DNA of 64,000 nt from the NCBI RefSeq assembly GCF_900113015.1, contig NZ_FONV01000003.1:310001-374000 (forward strand). Direction: 5' to 3'. A program made the translations under genes and the position numbers. Below the pieces are notes generated by a model. The model was given only the letters and a program-made list of their open reading frames with translations, had not been told where the DNA came from and searched no databases. The stretch comes from Actinoplanes philippinensis (GTDB lineage Bacteria > Actinomycetota > Actinomycetes > Mycobacteriales > Micromonosporaceae). This document shows positions 51,727 to 59,992 of the stretch, piece by piece. Position 1 is the first letter of the stretch, and each line of letters begins with the position of its first letter.

Positions 51727-52347
51727 TTACTGGGTGAAGGCCTCGGCGATCGATGCCTGGGCTCGGGCCGGGTCGTCGCCGGCGCCGACGGCGAAGCCGG
51801 TCAGGTGGGCGCGGAAGTCGGCGTCGCCGGCCGCCGGGTCGCCGAGGAAACCGGCCAGCTCCAGGCTCACCAGGCCGTGCGCGAGGCACCAGGACCGGCG
51901 GGTCAGCACCCACGGCTCGGCCGGGTGGAAGCGGCCGGCCTCGATGCAGCGGGCGACGGCGTCCCGGGCGACCCGCAGGGTGTAGGCGCCGATCCCCCGG
52001 TTCTCGTCGGTGAGTTCGAAGCCGGTGGCGCCGAACATCACCCGGTACAGATGCGGGGCCCGATGGGCGGCCCGGCGGTAGGCGAGGGCCAGGGCGGCGC
52101 AGTCGGTGACCGGATCGGCGGTCGGCGGCACCCCGGCCAGCTCCGCCGCGAGCCGGGCGAACCCCTCGTGGATGATCGCCCGGACCACCGCGGGCATGCC
52201 GCCGAAGTGGGTGTAGACGGCCATCGTCGACGTCCCGGCCGCGCGGGCCAGCGACCGCGCCGACAGCGCGCCCGGCCCCTGCTCGGCCAGCACCCGCGCG
52301 CCCGCCTCGACGAGCTCTGCCCGGGGGTCTCGACCTGGCTTCACCAC
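51727..52347 (-). CDS. TetR-family transcriptional regulator
   Basis: A ~206-residue TetR regulator. The HTH is ARVLAEQGPGALSARSLARA with AGTSTMAVYTHFGGMPAVVR, and the C-terminal ligand domain follows (YRRAAHRAPHLYRVMFGATG, a WHG/TetR_C-like pattern). Start: GTG at 52347 or 52344; no Shine-Dalgarno is present. It is divergent from an SGNH hydrolase gene, with three overlapping palindromes between the two, so it most likely represses both. The gene ends at the 39-bp minisatellite. Confidence 0.9.
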   Translation of the reverse strand: MVKPGRDPRAELVEAGARVLAEQGPGALSARSLARAAGTSTMAVYTHFGGMPAVVRAIIHEGFARLAAELAGVPPTADPVTDCAALALAYRRAAHRAPHLYRVMFGATGFELTDENRGIGAYTLRVARDAVARCIEAGRFHPAEPWVLTRRSWCLAHGLVSLELAGFLGDPAAGDADFRAHLTGFAVGAGDDPARAQASIAEAFTQ

Positions 52348-52356
52348 GGGCCTAGG

Positions 52357-52388
52357 ATAACGACTGTTATAGGTATAACACCTGTTAT
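52357..52388. promoter_or_regulatory. TetR operator: three overlapping palindromes
   Basis: ATAACGACTGTTAT (52357-52370), TGTTATAGGTATAACA (52365-52380) and ATAACACCTGTTAT (52375-52388) share the half-site GTTAT/ATAAC. They fill the spacer between the TetR and hydrolase genes and could bind two or more dimers. Confidence 0.8.
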
Positions 52389-52399
52389 GGAGGTGGACC

Positions 52400-53074
52400 A
52401 TGGCGAAGGTGTTCCCGGCGGGCGGGCCGCGACACGGCGAGACCCCGGGGCCCGGTCCCGCCCTGCGGCTGGCGCTGCTCGGTGACTCGTCGGCCGCCGG
52501 GTTCGGCGCGCCCGACCACGCCACCGCCCTGGCCGGCCAGCTCGCCACGGCCCTCGGCGCGAGCCTGGGCCGGGCCGTCGCCTGGCGGGTCGCGGCCCGC
52601 GGCGGGGCCACCGCCCGCACCGTCACCGCGCTGCTGCCCCACCTCACCGACCCGGACACCGGCCGGCGCCCCGACGTGGTGGTCATCGCCGTCGGCGTCA
52701 ACGACACCACCCGGCTGCGCCGCCCCGCCGCCTTCCAGCGCGACGTGGCCCGCCTGATCACCGCACTCCGCCAGGTCACCGGGACGGCCGGCGACGATCC
52801 TGTCCCGGTGCTGCTGTCCGGTCTGCCCCCGGTCCACCGCTTCCCGGTTCTGCCCGCGCCGGCACGGCTCCTGTTCGGCTCGCACGCCCGTCGCCTCGAC
52901 CGCCGTCTGGCCGCGGTCGCCGCCGAGCTCCCGGCCACCCACCATCTTCCGGTCGGCGACATCCCGGTCGACGAGCCCGGCCTGTTCGCCGCCGACGGCT
53001 TCCACCCGGCTCCCCCCGCCTACCGCATCTGGGGCCGCCTGCTCGCCACCCGGGCCGCCCCGCTGCTGGCGTGA
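52400..53074 (+). CDS. SGNH/GDSL-family hydrolase
   Basis: A 224-residue esterase/lipase-like enzyme. Block I is LALLGDSSAAGFGA with the catalytic Ser, block II includes VAARGGATARTV, block III VVIAVGVNDTTRL, and block V FAADGFHPAPPAY with the Asp-x-x-His pair. The ATG at 52400 follows GGAGGTG, and the gene lies just beyond the TetR operator. No signal peptide is present, so it is cytoplasmic. It probably hydrolyses an ester that may also be, or release, the TetR ligand. The true substrate is unknown. Confidence 0.9.
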   Translation: MAKVFPAGGPRHGETPGPGPALRLALLGDSSAAGFGAPDHATALAGQLATALGASLGRAVAWRVAARGGATARTVTALLPHLTDPDTGRRPDVVVIAVGVNDTTRLRRPAAFQRDVARLITALRQVTGTAGDDPVPVLLSGLPPVHRFPVLPAPARLLFGSHARRLDRRLAAVAAELPATHHLPVGDIPVDEPGLFAADGFHPAPPAYRIWGRLLATRAAPLLA

Positions 53075-53174
53075 CGGCTTGCACCCGACGCCGGCGATCC
53101 AGCAGACCCCGGACCGCGGGCGCCCCACTCTCAGGGTGACGGCTTGCATCCAGCTCCAGCGGCCCACCGCAGAC

Positions 53175-53214
53175 GGGACCGGATGCGCGCGGGACCGGAT
53201 GCGCGCGGGACCGG
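53175..53214. repeat. 16-bp direct repeat, 2.5 copies
   Basis: GGGACCGGATGCGCGC occurs at 53175 and 53191, with GGGACCGG again at 53207. It lies in the 282-bp spacer (53075-53356) between convergent genes, where I see no gene. Confidence 0.85.
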
Positions 53215-53356
53215 TTGGCGGGTTTCGGCGGTGACCACCGCATTCAGCCCGGCGGCCGCGCTGCGGTCCGGAACCGCTGCCGCGTCGCGGGGTGATCGCG
53301 GGACGGTCCCGGTTCGGCGGGGCGGGGCGGTCCGTACCGGATGAAGTGCTCTGACC

Positions 53357-55579
53357 TCAGCCCGGACCGCCTGCCGGAAGCCCGGGGAGGGCGGCGGCGC
53401 CGGACAGCGGTTTCGCCATCTCGGGGCGCCCGAAGTGGTATCCCTGGGCCCGGCGGTAGCCGAGGCGGTACAGCTCGGCGGCCTGTTCGGCGGTCTCGAC
53501 GCCCTCGGCGACGGCGACCAGCCCGAGGCCGTTGGCGACCTGGATGAGGGAGGTGGCGATGACGGCGTGGCGGCCGGCCATCGTGACGTTCTCGACGAAG
53601 GACTTGTCGACCTTGAGGATGCGGACCGGGAGCGTCTGCAGCAGGCCGAGCGACGAGTGCCCGGTGCCGAAGTCGTCGAGGGCGATCTCGACGCCCAGCT
53701 CGGTCAGCTCGTGCACGGCCCGGACCGCGGCGCCGCCGCCGAAGACGGCGGTCTCGGTCACCTCGACGATCAGGCGGGCCGGGTGGACGCCGGTCTCGGC
53801 GAGGACGGCGGCGACCAGCGAGACGAAGCCGGGTTCGGCCAGCTGGCGGGCGGAGACGTTGACGCCGAAGCGGTACGGGGCGACGCCGTGCCGCCACCAG
53901 TCGGCGAACTGCAGGCAGGCGGTCCGGAGGATCCACTCGCCGAGCTCGACGATGAGGCCGGTGCGCTCGGCGACCGGGATGAACACGTCCGGCCGCACGT
54001 AGCCGCGATCCGGGTGCCACCAGCGGACCAGGCTCTCCACGGCCAGCACGGCGCCGGTCGGCAGCTCGACGATCGGCTGGTAGACGAGGTGGAACTCGCC
54101 ACGGTCCAGGGCGGTCCGCAGCTCGGCGCCGAGGCGGGCCTCCTCGTCGGTGCTGGTGTCCAGGTCGGCGGTGTAGCGGCGGTGCCGGCCGCCGTCGGCT
54201 TTCGCGGCGTACATGGCGACGTCGGCCCGGCGCAGCACCTCGACCGGGTCGGTGACGTCCCCGGCGATGCCGATGCTCGCGCCGACGAGCAGGTCCTGGC
54301 CGCCGGCGCGGACCGGCTGGTGGATCGCGGCCCGCAGCCGGACCGCCAGATCCTCGCCGGCGTCGGCGGGCAGCAGCACGGCGAACTCGTCCCCGCCCAT
54401 CCGGGCCGCGACCGCGCCGGCCGGGATCTCGCCGCTGATCCGGGCCGCGACGGCGGCCAGCAGCTCGTCGCCGACGGCGTGCCCGAACCGGTCGTTGACC
54501 GCCTTGAACCCGTTCAGGTCGAGCAGCAGCACGGTCGGTGTGCCGGTGGCGACCGCGGCCCCGAGCTGCTCCTCGAACGCGCGCCGGTTGGCGAGCCCGG
54601 TCAGCGGATCGTGCATGGCCAGGTCACCGAGGCGGGACGCCTGTACCTTGACCTGCTGCACCAGCCCCCACATCCGCATCACCACGAGCAGGCACAACAC
54701 GACCGCGCCGGCGCCGAGGGAGGCCCAGGCGATGCCGGCCGGGTCGCCCGCGCCCTGGAAGAACAGCAGGCCGGGCGGGATCAGCACGAAGGCGGTGAGC
54801 AGGACCAGCCGGAACCGGCCGATCCGGTGCACATCGAGGACGGTGTCGGGGCGGCGGCGCATGCTCGGGTGCAGGGCGGCGGCGCCCCAGGACGCGTACG
54901 CCATCAGGAACCCGGAATCGACGAACCCGCCGGTGTACTCGGCCGTGCTCGACATCGTGGTGTAGATCAGGTCGCAGCTCAGCATGATGACCGCCCCGGC
55001 CACCATCAGCCGCATGCTGGGGGTGCGGTTGCCGGCGCGGGTGAGCATCCGGGCGACGGCGGTGGTGAGCAGCACATCGGCGAGCGGATAGCCGATGGTG
55101 ACGAGCCGTTCCAGCAGCGGCGCCCCGGCGTCCTGCAGGGTGGGGCCGACCACCCACACCCAGAAGATCAGTCCGATGCCGGTGGAGATGATCGCGGCGT
55201 CGATGAGGGCGCCGCGCTCCCGGTCGCCGCGGGAGCTGCCGAGCCTCGACAGCGAGGCCCAGAGCAGCGGGTACGCCGACAGGTACAGCAGGTCCGCCCA
55301 GTACGGGTACGGGTACTCGCCGAGCCGCAGCTCGGTCACGTCGTACGTGATGTCACCGGAGACGAAGGTCAGCACCCCGGCGGCGAACAGCGCCCACGCC
55401 CGCCAGTGCTCGGGCCGGTTGCGCACGATGCCGACGACCATGGCCGCCACCGAGGAGAGCCCCACCGTGTTGACGTAGATCTTGGCAGGCAGGGTGTCGT
55501 CGGGCACGAGCGGGAAGCACAGCGCGGCGATGAGCGCCGCCACCAGCCATCCCGCCCACAAGGGGACCCGCTTCACCAC
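53357..55579 (-). CDS. Membrane GGDEF-EAL bifunctional c-di-GMP protein
   Basis: A 740-residue protein. Nine to ten hydrophobic segments fill the first ~310 residues (a membrane sensor of unknown ligand). The GGDEF domain has DPLTGLANRRAFEEQL, LLLDLNGFKAVNDRFGHAVG and AARMGGDEFAVLL, active-looking but without an RxxD I-site. The EAL domain begins with ESL in place of EAL (VLAVESLVRWWHPDRG) but keeps the catalytic Glu and other metal and base residues: GVNVSARQL, EVTETAV, LDDFGTGHSSLG, LKVDKSFV and AEGVET. It could both make and break c-di-GMP. The start is GTG at 55579. It is divergent from a CHASE4-type receptor-like gene 80 nt away. Confidence 0.92.
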   Translation of the reverse strand: MVKRVPLWAGWLVAALIAALCFPLVPDDTLPAKIYVNTVGLSSVAAMVVGIVRNRPEHWRAWALFAAGVLTFVSGDITYDVTELRLGEYPYPYWADLLYLSAYPLLWASLSRLGSSRGDRERGALIDAAIISTGIGLIFWVWVVGPTLQDAGAPLLERLVTIGYPLADVLLTTAVARMLTRAGNRTPSMRLMVAGAVIMLSCDLIYTTMSSTAEYTGGFVDSGFLMAYASWGAAALHPSMRRRPDTVLDVHRIGRFRLVLLTAFVLIPPGLLFFQGAGDPAGIAWASLGAGAVVLCLLVVMRMWGLVQQVKVQASRLGDLAMHDPLTGLANRRAFEEQLGAAVATGTPTVLLLDLNGFKAVNDRFGHAVGDELLAAVAARISGEIPAGAVAARMGGDEFAVLLPADAGEDLAVRLRAAIHQPVRAGGQDLLVGASIGIAGDVTDPVEVLRRADVAMYAAKADGGRHRRYTADLDTSTDEEARLGAELRTALDRGEFHLVYQPIVELPTGAVLAVESLVRWWHPDRGYVRPDVFIPVAERTGLIVELGEWILRTACLQFADWWRHGVAPYRFGVNVSARQLAEPGFVSLVAAVLAETGVHPARLIVEVTETAVFGGGAAVRAVHELTELGVEIALDDFGTGHSSLGLLQTLPVRILKVDKSFVENVTMAGRHAVIATSLIQVANGLGLVAVAEGVETAEQAAELYRLGYRRAQGYHFGRPEMAKPLSGAAALPGLPAGGPG

Positions 55580-55659
55580 GTCCTGCGCAATCGTCCGGGC
55601 CGACGGCCGGTTGAGCGATCCGGCCTCAGCGGCCGCCCGGAAGAGGCGAGGATGGTGGT

Positions 55660-57429
55660 GTGGGGCGATTCCGGCCGGCCGCGGCCTTGCGCCGGGGTGA
55701 GCTGCTGCCGGTCCTGGGCCTGGTGGCGGCGATGCTGGTCATCCTGGGCGTGCCGGTCTACCTGGTGACGGTGTCGGCGTTCGACCGGGTGGAGCGCTCG
55801 CAGGTGGGCCGGGAGGCGGAGGAGCTGCGGGTCGCGATCAGCGCCCACGCGCAGCGGCTGCGGGATTTCGGGGTGACCAACTCGATCTGGACCTCCCTCT
55901 ACGACGACCTGGCGAACCGGGACGCCCGGCAGTTCGCGATCGACCTGCCGCCGGACGTGCTGACCGGCCAGTACGGCTTCACCGCGGCGATGGTCACCGA
56001 CCGGCAGGGTGGCATCCGGGCCGGTGGGCGCATCACCGGCTCGGCGTACCGGCCCGCCCCGGCGCCACTGGACGACCCGGCGACCCTGGCCGGGTATCTG
56101 CGCGACGGGCCGGCCGGCTCCCACTACTGCGGGCTGACCAGCGTGACCGGCACACCGACCGAGTTCTGCTCGTTCCCCGTCTACCGTGACGAGGGCGTCG
56201 GCGCCTCGAACGGGCACCTGCTGGTGATGCGCGAGCTGGACCGCGCGGGGCTGGCGTCGCTGACCGGGCAGACCGACGACGAGATCACCCTGCGCGCCGC
56301 CCCTCGGCAGGGCGCCGAGACGCTGCGGGAGCTGTCCAGCGAGTTCGGCCCGATCACGGTCACCACGGCGGTGGCCGGCGGGGACATCGCGGTGGCGTGC
56401 ACGCTCACCGGGGCGGACGGTGTGCCGATCACCTTCGAAGGGCTCAGCGACCGGCCGATCCTCGCCCAGGCGCGGGTCACCCTGGCCCGGCTGGGCGTGG
56501 TGGTGCTGCTGGCGGTGGCGCTCGCCGGGCTGGCGATCAGCATGGCGATGCGCCGGGCGGTCCGGCATCACGTCAAGCCGCTGCGCCGGACCACCGAGAA
56601 GATCATGAGCTCGCACGATCTGGCGCTGCGGGTGCCGCCGTCCGACGACGCCGACATCAACGTGGTGGCGGGCGCGATCAACGACATGCTCGCGGCGATC
56701 GAGGCGAACACCGCCGAGCTCGCCGAGATGCGCGCCCGCGAGGAGCACGAGCGGCAGCGGGAGGCCCGGGAGCGGGAGGCCCAGCGGGCGGAGATGCTGC
56801 GCCGGGTGGAGGCCGAGTCCGAGCAGATCATCGGGGGTGTCGCCTACCAGCTGGGCGACACGGTGCGCGGGGTCGACGCGGTGAAGGCGTCGGTGCAGGA
56901 CATCAACGACGGGGCCGCGACGGCGCACGCCGCGATCGAGCAGATGGCCGACCACGCGGAACGGGCCGACCAGGCGGCCGAGGCGCTGACGGTCAGCCTG
57001 CCGGCGACCCGGGAGATGGTGGCGATGATCGCGGCGATCGCCGGGCAGACCCGGATGCTGGCCCTCAACGCGACGATCGAGGCGGCCCGGGCCGGTCATG
57101 CCGGGCTCGGTTTCGCGGTCGTCGCCGACGAGGTGCGCAAGCTCGCCGACGACACGGCCGAGTCGACCGAGCGGATCACCGCGACGCTGAACACACTGAC
57201 CAGCACGGCCACCGACGTCTCGGGGGCGGTCGCCACGATGACGGACACGATCGAGAGTGTACGGGCGGCGATCGGCCGGGTCCGGGCGGTAGCCGACGAC
57301 CAGCAGGTCAACATCAGCGGCCTGGTCGACCAGGTGCAGAACGCGATCGGCCAGATCAACGACTTCTCCACCGACCGGGCCCGGCTCACCGGCGGGCCGG
57401 ACGGCGACCGGCGGATGGAGATGTTCTGA
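55660..57429 (+). CDS. CHASE4-type chemoreceptor-like signalling protein
   Basis: A 589-residue membrane protein. TM1 is about residues 16-38; the external region to ~275 resembles CHASE4 ([40 protein letters not shown]); TM2 is about 277-296. A HAMP domain follows ([39 protein letters not shown]), then a charged coiled coil and a shortened MCP signalling domain with the tip [20 protein letters not shown] and [19 protein letters not shown]. It lacks a long methylation region, so it may not be a classical chemoreceptor. The divergent GGDEF-EAL gene suggests a joint c-di-GMP circuit. Confidence 0.88.
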   Translation: MGRFRPAAALRRGELLPVLGLVAAMLVILGVPVYLVTVSAFDRVERSQVGREAEELRVAISAHAQRLRDFGVTNSIWTSLYDDLANRDARQFAIDLPPDVLTGQYGFTAAMVTDRQGGIRAGGRITGSAYRPAPAPLDDPATLAGYLRDGPAGSHYCGLTSVTGTPTEFCSFPVYRDEGVGASNGHLLVMRELDRAGLASLTGQTDDEITLRAAPRQGAETLRELSSEFGPITVTTAVAGGDIAVACTLTGADGVPITFEGLSDRPILAQARVTLARLGVVVLLAVALAGLAISMAMRRAVRHHVKPLRRTTEKIMSSHDLALRVPPSDDADINVVAGAINDMLAAIEANTAELAEMRAREEHERQREAREREAQRAEMLRRVEAESEQIIGGVAYQLGDTVRGVDAVKASVQDINDGAATAHAAIEQMADHAERADQAAEALTVSLPATREMVAMIAAIAGQTRMLALNATIEAARAGHAGLGFAVVADEVRKLADDTAESTERITATLNTLTSTATDVSGAVATMTDTIESVRAAIGRVRAVADDQQVNISGLVDQVQNAIGQINDFSTDRARLTGGPDGDRRMEMF

Positions 57430-57456
57430 CAGGAGCTTCGCAGGTGGGGTGTGGGG

Positions 57457-57462
57457 TAATGG
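57457..57462 (+). promoter_or_regulatory. Possible -10 box of a leaderless promoter (PAP2 gene)
   Basis: TAATGG ends 6 nt before the ATG at 57469. The last base departs from consensus. Confidence 0.3.
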
Positions 57463-57468
57463 TCGGCT

Positions 57469-58095
57469 ATGCGGTCTGAGCCTCCTGTCGTACGCGCCGG
57501 TCTGGCGGTCCTGCCGCTGGTGCCGGCCGCTGTGCTCGCGGCGTTCGTGAGCGCCGGCTGGGCGCCGCTGCGCGCGCTGGACCGGGTGGTCGCCGACCGG
57601 CTGCACGAGGTCGCGCACGCGGTCCCGGCCCTCACCACGGCGATGGTCTGGGTGACGAACGTGTTCCAGCCCACCGTGTTCCGGGTGGCCGTGCTGGCCC
57701 TGGTGATCTGGCTGGCCCGGCGCGGGCAGCGCCGGGCGGCGATCTGGGCGGCGGTCACGATGATCGCCGGCGGCGTCCTGGGCGGCCTGCTGAAACTGCT
57801 GTTCGGCCGGGCCCGCCCCGACTTCCTGGACCCGGTGGCGGCAGCGGTCGGCTACGCGTTCCCGTCCGGCCACGCGCTGAACAGCGCCCTCGCCGTGACG
57901 ATCGTGGTGATGCTCTTCGGCAACCGGTGGCTGTGGTGGTCGATCCCGCTGCTGACCGCGCTCAGCCGGGTCTATCTGGGCGTCCACTGGACCAGCGACG
58001 TCGTCGCCGGCCTGCTGCTCGGCGTGGCGGTGCCGCTGCTCACCGCCCGGGCCTTCACCAGGACCCGGGCGGCCGAGCCGGCCGGTCAGCGATGA
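57469..58095 (+). CDS. PAP2-family membrane phosphatase
   Basis: A 208-residue integral membrane phosphatase with about six helices. The three-part PAP2 active site is complete: KLLFGRARP, YAFPSGHALN and SRVYLGVHWTSD, with the catalytic His in both PSGH and VHWTSD. It probably dephosphorylates a lipid phosphate such as undecaprenyl diphosphate or phosphatidic acid on the outer membrane face. The ATG at 57469 is 39 nt after the preceding stop. Confidence 0.92.
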   Translation: MRSEPPVVRAGLAVLPLVPAAVLAAFVSAGWAPLRALDRVVADRLHEVAHAVPALTTAMVWVTNVFQPTVFRVAVLALVIWLARRGQRRAAIWAAVTMIAGGVLGGLLKLLFGRARPDFLDPVAAAVGYAFPSGHALNSALAVTIVVMLFGNRWLWWSIPLLTALSRVYLGVHWTSDVVAGLLLGVAVPLLTARAFTRTRAAEPAGQR

Positions 58096-58161
58096 CGCGG
58101 CAGCGGCGCGCCGAGCCCCTTCCCACGGGCCCGCAGCCCGGCGGACACCGAGGTTGCCGGG

Positions 58162-58488
58162 ATGACGGACACTCGATGCCGTGCCCCGCTCGGCGCCGGC
58201 AGCCGGCTCGAGGGTCGCCTGGGCTGGCTGCCCTCCGTCCGTGCCTTCGTCCTCGTCATGGCCCTGTTGTGGCTCGTGCCCCTCGGCATGGCGGCCCGCG
58301 CCCACGTTCTCGGACTGCCGGTCGCCCCGCACCTCGCCGGCATACCCGCGGTCGCCGTCCTCCTGTCGCTCATGGCCGGCCTGATCGCCGTCGCCGACCG
58401 CATGGCCCGCCCCGAGGCCGACCACCTGCGCACCTGGGTGGCCGGCCGTCTGGAAACGACCGAGCCGAAACCCGCACAACCCCGATGA
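58162..58488 (+). CDS. Small membrane protein, uncharacterised
   Basis: A 108-residue protein that I do not recognise. It has two clear hydrophobic segments (RAFVLVMALLWLVPLGMAAR at about 27-46 and HLAGIPAVAVLLSLMAGLIA) and a polar C-terminus (MARPEADHLRTWVAGRLE). It starts 66 nt after the PAP2 stop, on the same strand; the two may be one unit. Coding is supported by the alternation of hydrophobic and polar segments, not by homology. Confidence 0.5.
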   Translation: MTDTRCRAPLGAGSRLEGRLGWLPSVRAFVLVMALLWLVPLGMAARAHVLGLPVAPHLAGIPAVAVLLSLMAGLIAVADRMARPEADHLRTWVAGRLETTEPKPAQPR

Positions 58489-58600
58489 GGTACGGCCACG
58501 CCGGGTCCCGTGGCCGTCCCCGCGAGCCAGGCAACCCAAGACGCCTCCACCGCGACCGCCGGGCTGGAGCGCGGGGAGACGCGAGCCCGGGAGCCGGCCC

Positions 58601-59956
58601 CTACCCGGCGGCGCCGAACCGGCCGAGCAGGCCGTCGCGCGGGCTCGACTCGACCACGTCGAGAGTGATCGGGTCGATGCTCCACGCTCCCGCCACCCGC
58701 ATGACGTCGTCCTCGTCGGCCCACACGGCACCCGGATCCGTCGCCGAGAAACCGATCTCGATCTCCACCGGCGTGGGCACGCCCACCTCCTCGGCGTGCA
58801 CGCCAGGTTCGAGGCCCTCGCCGCACAGCACGTGCCGGACCAGCCGCCCGTCGACGGCGCGCGCCCATTCGGCGTAGTCGGAGACGCGGTGGTTGCCGAA
58901 ATACTGCACCTCGGCGCCGAGCCGCGCGCTGAGCTGCGCCACCGACTCCGCGCCGTGGACGTGCACGGTGTTGACCACGAGGATCCAGCCGGCGATCGGT
59001 GGCGTGACGAAGACCTGCTCGTCGTCGGCGGCGGCGACGCCCTCGTCCCAACCGGCCGGGCGGGCGCCGGTCAGTCCGACAGCGGCCGCGACCTCCTCGA
59101 CGGAGGTGCCACGAACCGCCAGCCAGGTGCATTTGATGCCGAAACTCGTGCCGGACGGGGTGCCGGGCGGCAGGTGCTCCACCGGAAGTTCGGCGAGCAT
59201 CCGCCCCGCCTCGGCACATGCCGCGGCGAGGTCGTCGGCACGGCCGGTCCAGGTGCGTTCGCCGACGGGCCGGTTGGCCGCGCTGCCCTCCCCGACCAGC
59301 CGTACCGAGCCGTCGGCCAGCTCGTCGAACATCACCTGGGCGCCACCGCGGAGCAGGTGCGGGTCGATGCCCGCCGCTGCGAGGCTGTCCGCCCACGACA
59401 TGGTCGCCCCGCCGGAGTCGGCGAGCGCCGCCCGGACGGCCGTGAGCAGCGGCCCGGCTCCGGCGTCGACGGCATGGGCCGGACCGGAGACGGTTCCACG
59501 GTCGTGGGGCACGACGACCCACCGGCCGGTGGCCGTGGTCATGATCACCGCGCTGCGGACACGGGGCCAGTTCGGCGCCAGGGCCGCCAGCTCACGGCGC
59601 ACCACCGCGCCGAGGCGCTGCGGAAAGTCGACGGCCGGCTCCGCCGGAACGGGAACCCGGTCACTGAAGTGCCCCGCGACGACACACCACGTCCCGCTGT
59701 CGCCGGTCTCCCGGAACACCCGTGCCGTCTTCTCCGGCCAGTATCGCCCGGCCGGGGCGCCCGCGACCTCCGTGCAGAACATCCGCCACGCCTCCCCGCG
59801 ATCCGCCTCGGCGATGCCGGGCCGGCCGTAGAACTCGAGGATCGCCGCCCCCAGCTCCGCGTCGGACAGCTCCTCCCCCACGTGCACGCCCGTGGTCTGC
59901 GCCCCCCGCGTCACGAACATGCGCCCCTGGAAGACGTGCACTTCGCCCCACATCAT
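58601..59956 (-). CDS. Uncharacterised protein, 451 residues
   Basis: A soluble protein that I do not recognise. It has no signal or membrane segment. The N-terminal ~115 residues (GEVHVFQGRMFVTRG, LSDAELGAAILEFYGR) look like one small domain; the rest contains WPRVRSAVIMTTATGRWVVV, ANRPVGERTWTGRADDLAAA, PPGTPSGTSFGIKCTWLAVR and a paired GWILVVNTVHVHGAESVAQL/YFGNHRVSDYAEWARAVDG segment. The C-terminus VESSPRDGLLGRFGAAG is regular. The N-terminal part recalls small immunity-protein domains in outline only. It lies 36 nt from the HEAT-repeat gene that precedes it on the same strand. Confidence 0.6.
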   Translation of the reverse strand: MMWGEVHVFQGRMFVTRGAQTTGVHVGEELSDAELGAAILEFYGRPGIAEADRGEAWRMFCTEVAGAPAGRYWPEKTARVFRETGDSGTWCVVAGHFSDRVPVPAEPAVDFPQRLGAVVRRELAALAPNWPRVRSAVIMTTATGRWVVVPHDRGTVSGPAHAVDAGAGPLLTAVRAALADSGGATMSWADSLAAAGIDPHLLRGGAQVMFDELADGSVRLVGEGSAANRPVGERTWTGRADDLAAACAEAGRMLAELPVEHLPPGTPSGTSFGIKCTWLAVRGTSVEEVAAAVGLTGARPAGWDEGVAAADDEQVFVTPPIAGWILVVNTVHVHGAESVAQLSARLGAEVQYFGNHRVSDYAEWARAVDGRLVRHVLCGEGLEPGVHAEEVGVPTPVEIEIGFSATDPGAVWADEDDVMRVAGAWSIDPITLDVVESSPRDGLLGRFGAAG

Positions 59957-59992
59957 GCCCCCGCCCGTCGAAGGCCGAACCTTATGCGCCGC

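Noticed and set aside
51519..51737. A 72-codon frame with 13-residue repeats in the minisatellite
   Set aside because: The 39-bp period keeps all frames open; there is no ribosome binding site, and it runs into the convergent TetR gene.
55573..58731. A 1052-codon minus-strand frame opposite the CHASE4 receptor and PAP2 genes
   Set aside because: Both plus-strand genes are clear family members; the antisense product is His/Arg/Gly-rich with no fold.
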